Positions 1 to 9,230 of a stretch of 64,000 bases of DNA are shown here, in pieces (the first letter of the stretch is position 1; every line of letters starts with the position of its first letter). The notes below the pieces were generated by a model. It worked only from the letters and a program-made list of their open reading frames with translations, was not told where the DNA came from and did no database searches. The position numbers and the translations under genes were made by a program. The stretch is from NCBI GenBank assembly GCA_022376515.1, contig WTXI01000014.1, positions 558,001 through 622,000 of the forward strand, read 5' to 3'. This DNA is from Lactifluus volemus. Its lineage: Eukaryota > Basidiomycota > Agaricomycetes > Russulales > Russulaceae.

Positions 1-348
1 TATGACAAACAGTGACCTTGCATCACATCGGCTGAGAGTTGTGAGTGACACCACAATCTCACAATTCTGAAAGAGTTTCCCTTGGATTTTGTCAAGATAG
101 ATTGTAGGTTGAGCTTCCAGGATGCTTTGAATGTATTGAAGATCCTGAGGGTCTAGTAGGCATTTTCGGCCTGTGTGACATGCAAGTGGATTGGTAACTG
201 TGCCACAAGTATTGTACAGCTGAAGAATGGTATAATCTGTTGATTGGCTATGACCTGAAAGGAGTACAATCTCCTTGACTGGAAGCTCGAAGTCATAGAA
301 CCAGCATATATTATGTTCTTGCAGTTCTGTAGAGGTTGCAGCAGGCAT
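1..348 (-). mobile_element. Tc1/mariner-like transposase, N-terminal part, cut by window edge
   Basis: Reading the minus strand from an ATG at 348 to base 1 gives 116 open codons with no stop. The middle carries a short helix-turn-helix-like stretch (VKEIVLLSG... ILQLYNTCGTVTNPLA), then a linker HTGRKCLLDP and a second helical segment (DLQYIQSILEAQPTIYLDKIQGKL) ending in a VSLTTLSR helix. This order is the paired-type DNA-binding N-terminus of Tc1/mariner-family DDE transposases common in mushrooms. The catalytic DDE domain would lie beyond base 1, so activity cannot be judged. A longer opposite-phase frame on the same strand (153-590) is a shadow. Family call is from motif order only. Confidence 0.6.
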
Positions 349-1005
349 ATCAATTGAGGAGCAGCGTGACAGATGTGTGTCACTGTTTGGCTATGGACAA
401 ATAGATACAAAGTGGTTGGCGCGAAACACTTTTTCCGAATATATATGCAAGTCACTGTAAGTGCCTGATCGAGTGCCGTCATAGGGATGAACTTGAGATC
501 AATACCGATGACGATGGTTTTGGCAATCGGATATTCAAGTTCGTTGTCAGTTTGGACAGAACCGGAAACGGCTTCTAATAGGGTGATCACGGAAGAATTA
601 CCTTTGTTGAGAGAGATCGAGTAACGGCCTTCTTGGACTCTACTGCAGGGCTCTAGTATGCGCCATTCGAATGTCGTATCGTCTTCGTTGGTCTCAGTCT
701 CAGCACAGATGGGGATATATCAGTATATGACTCGGGCCTGGTGACATACCGTCGTCATGCCGACCCGGCGCCGAACGTCCAATTTCCAGACAGGGCCACT
801 GCATCTGTTTCCACTGTAGTTTCTTGGAGTGCCATCAAGTTCTCTATCTACGTTCATCAACTTAGCAAACGCATTGATGGTTTGGTAGAGGCCAAAGAAG
901 TAAGTCAGAGTATGACGAAGCTGAGAATATGAAAACTATAGAGCCAGGCTGACAATTGAAAGAAACCGCACTCGCGTTTGTGGACTCCCTCAAGTGGTTG
1001 TGGCG
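349..1005. other. Intergenic stretch without a supported gene
   Basis: Short frames exist on both strands (for example 741-932 plus), but none shows a domain, a splice pattern or sequence like its neighbours. Probably the transposon flank and the distal promoter of F-box A. Confidence 0.4.
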
Positions 1006-1010
1006 TACAA

Positions 1011-1018
1011 TGACGTCA
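1011..1018 (+). promoter_or_regulatory. CRE-like palindrome TGACGTCA upstream of F-box A
   Basis: A perfect TGACGTCA palindrome lies about 40 bp upstream of a TATA box and 225 bp upstream of the F-box A start. In fungi this is the binding site class of bZIP factors of the ATF/CREB type. Use in vivo is inference. Confidence 0.35.
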
Positions 1019-1049
1019 AAACGCTAAAAATGTCACGAGATAAGGTATC

Positions 1050-1057
1050 TATAAATA
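1050..1057 (+). promoter_or_regulatory. TATA box of F-box A
   Basis: TATAAATA sits 186 bp upstream of the chosen ATG at 1243, correctly oriented for the plus-strand gene. Position is plausible for a fungal core promoter with a 5' UTR of roughly 100-150 nt. Confidence 0.45.
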
Positions 1058-1242
1058 GACCAGGGCTAGTCAGCCGTATTCTCAGGGAGCCTGGGTCATG
1101 ATGAGAAAAGTGGGGCCATCCGTTGCCCCCAAACGTCAGAAAGAAAAGCTCATTTTTGTAGTGTGGTGACTGAAAAATCGACCATCAGTAACATCCGATA
1201 AGTGTAACTTTGATCTCCGACCGTCCCAGAAAGGAACTTGGG

Positions 1243-2495
1243 ATGACGGACTTTCAAGTTGCGACATCTCTCTCTTCTACTACCATGAGATCTCTACCGG
1301 TAGAGTTGCTCGAGGCAGTTCTAGGCCAAGTTTCCTCCCAGTCCACTCTTCTGCAGCTCCGTGCTTCCAATTCTCTGTTCTACATACTTGCTACTCCTTT
1401 GGCATTTCAATCCATCTCCTTGATCAATAGTGATAAGAGCCTAAACCGCTTCCATCATATCACCGATTGCGACAATTTGGCACGACATATTCACCAAGTT
1501 GTCTATCAATATGAGGAAGCAGACCCTAGTACGTATGATCTGGGGATAGTTTTTCTTCGAGAACGTACTTATTAATCCTTGCGATCGGTGCAGGCGCACC
1601 CGTACGACAGTGTAACGTACAAGGATTCGATGGGATATCTTTCGTGAAAGCGCTCGCCATCATTTCGCAACTTCCTTCCCTGAAGGATTTGGTCTTGAAA
1701 TTCAGGGCAAATGATGGCCCTTTCGGTGATTACTCTCCTCCCACGTACCCTCCCGAGGTCATTCTTCAATTTCTCATCTTCAAAGCTCTGGGCGAAAATT
1801 ACCTTCGCTTTTCTTCCCCTTTAAAATCATTGACTATAGATCATTTTCTACCTCTTCCCCATCCATCCTTTGGAGAGCCAACCGTCATACGACTCCTTGG
1901 CACACTGACTCAACTAACTATTAACACGACCATCAATTGCCCAGCGTTTGGAATGTCCTCTCCCCCATCGGACGTATCAGCATTTCCCATTTATCCTACC
2001 GAAGCTTTCTCGTCTTCGTTAGTCTCTCTACAGCTACACCACGAGTCCCTGCGACCCCCAACCATGATCGCCCCGCTTACAGAGCTCCATTTGCCCCGTT
2101 TGGCCCATCTCTCGATCCAGAGGCACTACTTTAGCGACATACGCGAAGTGGAAAATTTCATTGCCCGCCACGGTGAGACTCTGGTCGAGTTGAAGTTGTT
2201 CCTTTGCCCGATGGCGACGTCGGCCGCGGCAACTTTAAGATCCAAAGAGAATCCCGCGCCTTACAGACGATGGGCTCAGGTTTGGGACCGCCTCAGACCA
2301 GAGCTGAAGGTTCTCAAAAATCTGATTGTATCAGAGCGGAATGATTCGAATGGCATTGAAGATGGTAGTTTGGGGAGATACGTCGACTTTGACTACCGTC
2401 CCATTACGGTTGGCCTTGGAAAGGCGGAGATGAAAGATGATGAGGATGCACTGAAGCGCCTAAAACTAGTCGTGGAGTCGAGAGTAGGAGCGTAA
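1243..2495 (+). CDS. F-box-like protein (F-box A), two exons, 395 aa
   Basis: Model join(1243..1528,1594..2495). The 65-nt intron (GTACGT...GTGCAG, phase 1) joins ...YEEADP to SAPVRQCNV and restores one frame. The start at 1243 (MTDFQVATSL) is the first in-frame ATG; the frame opens earlier only at a TTG. Residues about 16-60 form an F-box-like segment (LPVELLEAVLGQV, then SNSLFYILATPLAFQSISL). The rest is leucine-rich with regularly spaced strands (LKDLVLKF, LKSLTIDHF, LTQLTINTT, LAHLSIQRH), as in fungal F-box/LRR substrate adaptors of SCF ubiquitin ligases. The substrate is unknown. It is clearly different from the Fb1-Fb14 family on the other strand. Its stop lies 72 bp before TCD1 on the same strand. 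A decayed copy occurs at 55.13-55.69 kb, also followed by a TCD1 copy, so the pair moved together. Confidence 0.7.
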
Positions 2496-2567
2496 AGTAT
2501 CATATATCATAGCCAAGTCGTAAAACTGAATGTAAAGCTGAGCCCGTGTTTAACACGTGCCCGACGG

Positions 2568-4323
2568 ATGATGCCTCTGTTCAACGACCTCGGCCTCAAT
2601 TTGAGTTCGCATAGGACACAACTTTTACTCACAGCCGCGACTGCTGCGTTCGCAACTTATTCTATTCTCTCCATTCATAATTCTCGCTCTAAAGCTAAGC
2701 GTCGCGCCGACCTTGCCAACGAAATCAACCGCGCGGTAGCCTCGGGTACAATCCCTGCTCGCACACACCCCTCCCCATCCTCCCCACTCCAATTTGCGCC
2801 TGGTTCAGAATACTCAGAAGAGCTCGTGCGCGAGCAACTCGCCCGAAACTATGCCTTCCTCGGTGAGCAAGGCGTCTCTCGCGTGCGCAGAGCCACCGTC
2901 GTGATCGTCGGCTGCGGCGGTGTTGGTAGTTGGGCAGCGGTCATGCTGGCCCGCTCCGGCGTCGCCCATCTGCGTCTCATCGACTTTGACTATGTCACCC
3001 TTTCCTCCCTCAATCGTCACGCTACAGCCGCCCTTGCTGACGTCGGCACACCGAAAGTACAGTGCGTCGCACGCGCTCTGCATGCTATCGCACCGTTTGT
3101 GCAGGTCGATCCACGCGTAGAGTTGTGGAGGGGTGGTGCGGATGGTGCGGAGCTTCTTCAGGGTGCAGATTGGGTCGTCGGTACGTGCAGGTTTAACTTT
3201 GCAAAAAAAAATTTCCCTATTCCTGCTGGCCATAGATGCGATCGACAATATTGGTACTAAAGTTGAACTGCTCGCGTATTGCGTACAAAACAACATCAAG
3301 GTGTTTTCCTCCATGGGTGCTGGCACAAAGTCGGACCCGACCCGCATACAAATCGCAGATTTATCCGCGACACACTACGACCCGCTCGCGCGCGCCGTGC
3401 GCCAACGTCTTCGCGCCGTCCTCTCCCGCTCTGAGCGGTCATCTCCACCAACACCACCATCATCAGACCCTTCCTCTTCTGCGGATGCTGACGCCGACGA
3501 TGACCCATCATCTGCTCCTTCACCTGCCTCCTCCACGCGCGAATACTCAATCCCAGTGGTATACTCATCTGAGGTACCCAGCGACGACGTGACGTTACTG
3601 CCACTGGCCAGCTCTGAGCTCGCCAAGGGCTCCGTAGACGAACTGGCGCCCCTGCGTGACTTTCGCGTACGCATCTTGCCCGTGCTAGGTCCGCTCCCGG
3701 CAATATTCGGTCTACATATCGCGACTTATGTGTTATGTGAGCTCGCGGGGCGACCGATCGAACGACCCTTGCCCGTGCGCCATCGTAAAAAGCTCTATGA
3801 ACGGATGTGGAAGGACCTCTTGCACCGAGAGTCGCGCATCGCGGGTAAACAAATTAAGTACACAAGCCTTTCTCCTCCATTCGGAGTGCGCGTTAACCGA
3901 GTCCCATAATACAGTTCGCTCCCGCTGACGACGGCGGACATTGCGTTACTTTATGACGATTTTGCGCTTGGACGATCGATCGTGCCGCCGCACGCTGCGT
4001 GCGTGCGACCCGCGTTGGTACGCTGGGACCCCCGTGCGCCTCTCAGCCTCGAAAATTGCGTCGTGGGAGAGATGAAGGAGGTATCGCGTGCGATGTCGCG
4101 TGTCTTTGCTATGCCTGATGCAGATGCCGTGTACGAAGATCCTCTGGGTTTCTACGAAGCGCAGGGCTACGTTGACGCGCTTGGAGAGCCTATCGATCCC
4201 GCCCGGTTCAAGAATGGGGTCGTCATCTGGAGCTCAGAGGAGGTGTGGGGCGTTGAGGCTGCTCGTGTCGCACAGTTTCGTATTGCGCAGGCACGGCGGT
4301 TTCGCGAGTGGACACTGCAGTAA
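2568..4323 (+). CDS. TCD1: tRNA threonylcarbamoyladenosine dehydratase (TcdA/Tcd1-type), intact, 547 aa
   Basis: Model join(2568..3180,3236..3857,3915..4323). Intron 1 (55 nt, GTACGT...CATAG, phase 1) gives ADWVVDAIDNIG; intron 2 (57 nt, GTACAC...TACAG, phase 2) gives GKQINSLPLTT. Residues 17-36 are a hydrophobic membrane segment, matching the mitochondrial outer-membrane location of yeast Tcd1/Tcd2. The E1-like Rossmann core has the nucleotide motif GCGGVGSW (115-122), IDFDYVTLSSLNRH (138-151) and the family signature VVDAIDNIGTK (203-213). An Asp/Ser/Pro-rich low-complexity insert follows the second third. The family adenylates t6A37 of ANN-decoding tRNAs and closes it to cyclic t6A. This is the only copy of 17 in the window that is open throughout, so it is probably the functional gene. 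Its stop is 270 bp from the stop of convergent Fb1. Confidence 0.85.
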
Positions 4324-4592
4324 TGTCACAATTTCAGATGTCTACGCACCGGGGCCATCAAATTAGGGTAAACGTAGGGCAGCCTTCATAGTACAGGTTG
4401 ACCTTCAGCTCAATCAAATCTGTGCTGCTCGTGCGGAGTCCATGCGGCTACATACACCTTAATCCATTATTTCTCGTTGACTGAAACTTTATAAAGTCTA
4501 CTCTTAGATAATGGCATGCACATGAAGATGTGTTAGATATACAGGGAAAGCATAGCGGGACGATAGGAGTAGCACGAATCAACGAGGTGTAA

Positions 4593-6055
4593 CTAGGATG
4601 ACATCCCTTTTGTTTGGACAACAACAGGGTGATTAGAACGCTGACGTGCGATTATGAATGGCCACATGTCGTGCCGCTCTGATCCAGATCCCTGATACCC
4701 TGGTACGCGAAGCGTCTCCAATGCAGGTAACACCTGCATGGCCAATTCTCCACTGAGCCCTCGCAGCGCTGACACGACATGTGACTGCATCGTGTGAGAT
4801 ATATAGAGGGTCCGGACAGCAGTGAATGGGTGGAAGAGTTCCAGCCATGGTGTCCCGTCCATTACATCCTCCAAAGTCATGCCTTGAATCTCTTGGATGT
4901 AGAGAGTTTCAATACTGGATATGATGAAAGACCCAGAAAGCTGGTTGCATAGTTGTGCCATAGACGAGACTTGCCAATCTACGTCTCTGCATGAGATTTG
5001 GAATGTAAGGAAATCGTTGAAGGTCATTGATGAAAAAACCACCACGATGCAGTCGGTATAAAAGTGTATTTCGGCTGTGTCGTATGTCATAAGAGTTGGT
5101 GCATGACCGATGAGCCGAGGGAGTTGTCGGATGTCAAAGACCAGTTGATTGAAGAAGGTTATTCGCGCAGCGCGGAGCAGAGGGGCATCGATTTGGGCCA
5201 TGAGGTCCTCCAAGTACTCGCTGACACCACAGAAGTTAAAATTGGTGAGAGCGGGGAGGACAGCACGTGACAGCGGGGGTGGACGTCGGTTTGTTGGATG
5301 AGGACGAGAAGTCGGGGATATGAATTTGATGGAAAGGTTCACGAGCCTGGTCAAGGCGGAGAGAGATCCGGCCATTGTCTCGGGTGAAATGTAACCATTT
5401 TGCGGTATCCGGTCAAGGGTGAGATCGACAAGGTAATCGGAAGACAAAAGAAGTTGAGGTAATGCCGGAAATGGAATGCCATCCAAAGTGAGTGACCGTA
5501 GATGTGGGGCGGATCCACGTAAGAAGGTCTTGGGAAGTGCCGGAACAGTCCTGCCAGGCCCTTCTACCTGAAGAGTAAGAGCCTCCATTGCCGGAAATGG
5601 CTCCTGCATCACCGCGACCAAACGCTCCAGTGGTATACTTATTCCACCAAGAAAAATGCTGTGTACACGGTTAGGGTGTTCAAGTGCAGCAATCACGTTA
5701 TCATCAACTCGGAGGTCAACAGAGAAGTACTGTAATTCGATAGGCAAGGGGGCCAGACATCCATCGTCTTCCTCGCAGGAGTCCTGTTTGTGCAGAGCAG
5801 GCGCAGATTGAGACGAAGTGGAGATGCAAACACGAGGTATCTCCAACTTTGGCATACATGCACTAGCTTGGGCCATGCCCTCGCTCGGTCCACAGTATCA
5901 GGTAAGCAGAATTCGAATATGTCTAGGAGGACGTCGTCTGGAAGGGAACAGATTGTAACAGGTGGACCTGCACCGTACAATAAGACATCATTGTGAGCAT
6001 AGCCAACAACACGTACCCCGTCCTCGAGTCGCAATTGATCTCTTCTTGGAATTGC
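4593..6055 (-). pseudogene. Fb1: F-box/LRR family copy with one frameshift
   Basis: Full-length member of the array F-box family. The main exon starts at 5967 after an acceptor GTGCAG and carries VTICSLPDDVLLDIFEFCLP. The frame breaks at a G run (5748-5752, five G; other copies have six), just where relatives read DIWPPLPIEIQYFSV. Downstream the second frame is open to the stop at 4593. The short first exon seen in relatives lacks an ATG here (reads KGNSKKRS). A one-base loss in a homopolymer could be an assembly error; otherwise this is a young pseudogene. Tail to tail with intact TCD1. CCAAT box retained at 6128-6132. Confidence 0.6.
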
Positions 6056-6459
6056 CCTTTTTTATCTTGTGAATTTTGGAAGGAGATGTGCTGGAGGGTG
6101 AGTGATGGGGGATATCAGCGCTCCTTGATTGGGAGTTTGACAATACACCGCTGATGGGCTTTCGAGTGCGCCTATTAGGGTATATAGTCAGGCACTTTGA
6201 AATAGGGCAATATGTCCTTTGACGCACTTGTGAGGGTTCATCGAAGAGTGCAGCGACAATGAGAAGGGCAGTATGCAAAGTAGTAAAATTGTTGATAGAC
6301 AGGCTGTGTTTCCAACCACACTGCATGCGGATACAGCCGACCTGTTTGCCTCGTGGATGCGTTGTATAATCAGTGCCAAGCTGATTGGGCATGTCTTTAA
6401 TATCGGGACAGAAGGTTTCTGCTTTTGCATTATAGGGTCACTCCGACCGTGCCAGTGAA

Positions 6460-6650
6460 CGCGAACAAAGTGAGACCCATAAAAAGCAAAAAAAAAAAAG
6501 ATTAGGAGACGGACTTGGACCAGCTAAGCACCTTGTGGTCACAAGTAGCCCGCATTCACACTGATTCACAACGACGCGCACAGAGGCGCTGCGAGGGGAT
6601 CAGGTGGTGGGATTCAAGTCAAAGTCGGCCGTTGTAAGGCCAGCTGTGCA
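6460..6650. repeat. Dispersed repeat R, copy 1 (internal deletion)
   Basis: Matches 62,870-63,210 in the same orientation (poly-A tract, AGATTAGG, ACGGACTTGGA, CATTCAC..GATTCACAACG, ATTCA.ATCAAAG) but lacks about 150 bp of its middle. It lies between the Fb1 promoter and the TCD1 pseudocopy psi2. Confidence 0.55.
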
Positions 6651-6784
6651 GCTGGCCTCGCAACCACGTTGTATGCCACGCTCCTATCTTTACGCCTCGG
6701 GCTCAGTGTAGAGCCGCACAGCAGTTCTTGCTTTACCTCAAGACCCGTACTATACGCTCAATACTAGGTAATTAGAGGTCCTCC

Positions 6785-8065
6785 CTTAATCGTCCCTACA
6801 GCCGCCCTCGCTGACATCGGTACGCCAAAGGGACAGTGCGTCGCAGGTCGATCCACGCGTAGAGTTGTGGAGGGGTGGTGCGGATGGTGCGGAGCTCCTT
6901 CAGGGTGCAGATTGGGTCGTCGGTACGTGGAGGTTTAACTTGACTTTTTGCAATTTTTTTCCCCCTATTCCTGTTGGTCATAGATGCGATCGACAATATT
7001 GGTACTAAAAAGTTGAGCCGCTCGCGTATTGCGTACAGAACAATATCAAGATGTTTTCCTCCATGGGTGCTGGCACAAAGTCGGACCCGACCCGCATACA
7101 AATCGCAGATTTATCCGCGACGCACTACGACCCGCTCGCGCGCGCCATGCGTCAACGTCTTCGCGCCGCCCTCTCCCGCACTGAGCGGTCATCTCCACCG
7201 ACGCCGCCATCATCAGACCCTTCCTCTTCTGCGGATGCCGACGCCGACGATGACCCATCATCTTGCCGCCTCCTCCACGCGTGAATACTCAATCCCGGTG
7301 GTATACTCATCCGAGGTACCCAGCGATGATGTGACGTTACTGCCACTGGCTAGCTCTGAGCTCGCCAAGGGCTCCGTAGACGAACTGGCGCCTCTGCGTG
7401 ACTTTCGTGTACGCATCTTGCTCGTGCTAGGTCCGCTCCCAGCACTCTTCGGTCTACATATCGCGACCTATGTGCTGTGTGAGCTCGCGGGGCGACCGAT
7501 CGAACGACCCTTGCCCGTGCGCCATCGTAAGAAGCTCTACGAACGGATGTGGAAGGACCTCTTGCACCGCGAGTCGTGCATCGCAGGTAAACAAATCAAG
7601 TACACATGCCTTTCTCCTCCATTCGGAGTGCGCGTTAACCGAGTCCCACAATACAGTTCGCTCCCGCTGACGACGGCAGACATTGCTTTGCTTTATGACG
7701 ATCTTGCACTTGGGCGATCGATTGTGCCACCGCACTCTGCGTGCGTGCGGTCCACGTTGGTACGCTGGGACCCCCGTGCGCTTCTCAGCATCGAAAATTG
7801 CATCGTGGGAGAGATGAAGGAGGTATCGCGTGCGATGTCGCGCGTCTTTGCGATGCCTGATGCGGATGCCGTGTACGAAGATCCTCTGGGTTTCTACGAA
7901 GCGCAGGGCTACGTCGACGCGCTTTGAGAGCCGATCGATCCCGCTCGGTTCAAGAATGGGGTGGTTATCTGGAGTTCAGAGGAGGTTTGGGGCGTCGATG
8001 CTGCTCGTGTTGCACAGTTTCGTATTGCGCAGGCGCGGCGGTTTCGCGAGTGGACACTGCAGTAA
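6785..8065 (+). pseudogene. TCD1 pseudocopy psi2, 5'-truncated
   Basis: Begins inside the Rossmann core (TAALADIGTPK) and so lacks the GCGGVGSW nucleotide motif. Intron 1 is still present in the DNA. A 2-nt insertion after DNIGTK shifts the frame; a deletion removes part of the Asp/Ser insert near 7,262; a TGA replaces TGG at 7,925-7,927 (YVDAL stop). The C-terminal exon is otherwise nearly identical to TCD1, marking this as one of the younger copies. Confidence 0.8.
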
Positions 8066-8383
8066 TATGGCACAATTTTCGATGTCCACGATTGTGCCAT
8101 CAACTTAGGGTAAACGTAGGGCAGGCTTCATAGTACGGATTGTGCTTGAGCTCAATCAAATCTGTGCTGCTCGTGCGGCGTCCATGCGGCAACATACATC
8201 TTAATCCATTATTTCTTGTTGACTGAAACTTTATAAAGTCTACTCTTATATAATGGCATGCACATGAAGAGGCGTTAGATATATACAGGGCGGGACAATG
8301 GGATTATGGGAGTAGCATGAACCAACGGGGTGTAACTAGGAGTGGAGGGGGTTATACGTCTAGACAACATTGAGTTTCCCACT

Positions 8384-8885
8384 ACATCCCTTCTCTGAGG
8401 ACAACCACAGGGTGATTAGAACGCTGACGTGCGATGATGAGTGGCCACGTCAAGTACTGATATAGCTGATACCCTGATAGGTAAGGCTTCTCTAATGCGG
8501 GTAACACCTGCCGTGGCCGATTCCCCACTGAGCCCTCGTAGCGCTGACACAACGAGTGACTGCTTATCCGATATTCGCAGGGTCTGAACAGCAGTAAATG
8601 GCTGGAAGAGTTCCACCCATTGTGTGTCGTCCATATCGACTTTCGGAATCGGACCCAACTCGTAGATTTAAGAGACAGGATGAACGAAAGTTGGTTGCAT
8701 ACAGTCAAGGACATTCATCAAGACCTGGTCCTCCTCTCCTGATGTGCGGAGTGAGCTCGTCTGTGAGGGCTCCGTCATCCCAAACCCGGTGTTTCTACAT
8801 CCCGTACCCCTCGGCACGAGATTTCGAATGTAAGTACCCCGGTTATGGAAAATCGACTCATTAATGAAAAAGTCATCACGACTCT
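8384..8885 (-). pseudogene. Fb2: 3'-terminal fragment of the F-box/LRR family
   Basis: Only the last third of the family is present (CNQLS.., then WVELF and LRISDKQSLVVSALRGLSGES in one frame, LPALEKP..IIARQRSNHPVVVL in another). There are at least two frameshifts. Similarity ends near 8,885, where unrelated sequence leading to the NLR locus begins. It lies tail to tail with psi2. Confidence 0.75.
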
Positions 8886-8994
8886 GGCACTATGTGACCG
8901 ACTCCGAGTCGGACTCGACCAGTCGACACCACATCCCACTAATACCACCGAACCATTTTGATGCACTCCTGCAAGTGTTATGTTCGTGCCAAAC

Positions 8995-9080
8995 TCTTGA
9001 TACGTTTCCGTTGGAGTAGGGATTAGGAACAGCGGGGGCGGGATGACAGGCGTGGGACGCGTACAGCTACCGCGTATTAT
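8995..9080. repeat. Dispersed repeat R, copy 2 (short, inverted)
   Basis: A short match to the repeat at 19.2 kb and, inverted, at 63.1 kb (GGGATTAGGAACAGCGG, GGGATGACAGGCGTGG). It sits exactly at the junction between truncated Fb2 and the NLR-bearing insert. Confidence 0.45.
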
Positions 9081-9230
9081 GTAATTTATGCCAGTGCAGG
9101 GACCTGTTGAACGAATTTGAACTTGGTTTACTGATGTTTTTTAAAACTTTCTGCCTCGGTGTGGTGCGGCGATGTATTCAATTTCGCAATTAGTATAGTA
9201 AAATTAATACACTAAACTTCGAGTTCTGCG

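Noticed and set aside
153..590. 145-aa minus-strand ORF as a gene
   Set aside because: It is in a different frame from the transposase-like reading of the same strand (1-348), starts at a non-ATG codon and has no recognisable features.
3296..3703. Arg-rich minus-strand ORFs over TCD1 and its copies (also 22,680-23,141; 36,289-36,861)
   Set aside because: Antisense shadows of the GC-rich TCD1 exon 2; they recur only because the exon does.
6974..7927. 317-aa plus-strand ORF as a functional TCD1 paralogue
   Set aside because: It enters TCD1 sequence out of frame, lacks the nucleotide-binding half and ends at a TGA before the last ~45 codons. Treated as pseudocopy psi2.
8905..8925. Short palindrome CCGACTCCGAGTCGG as a transposon end
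   Set aside because: Only a 6-bp inverted repeat with no partner copy or target duplication nearby.
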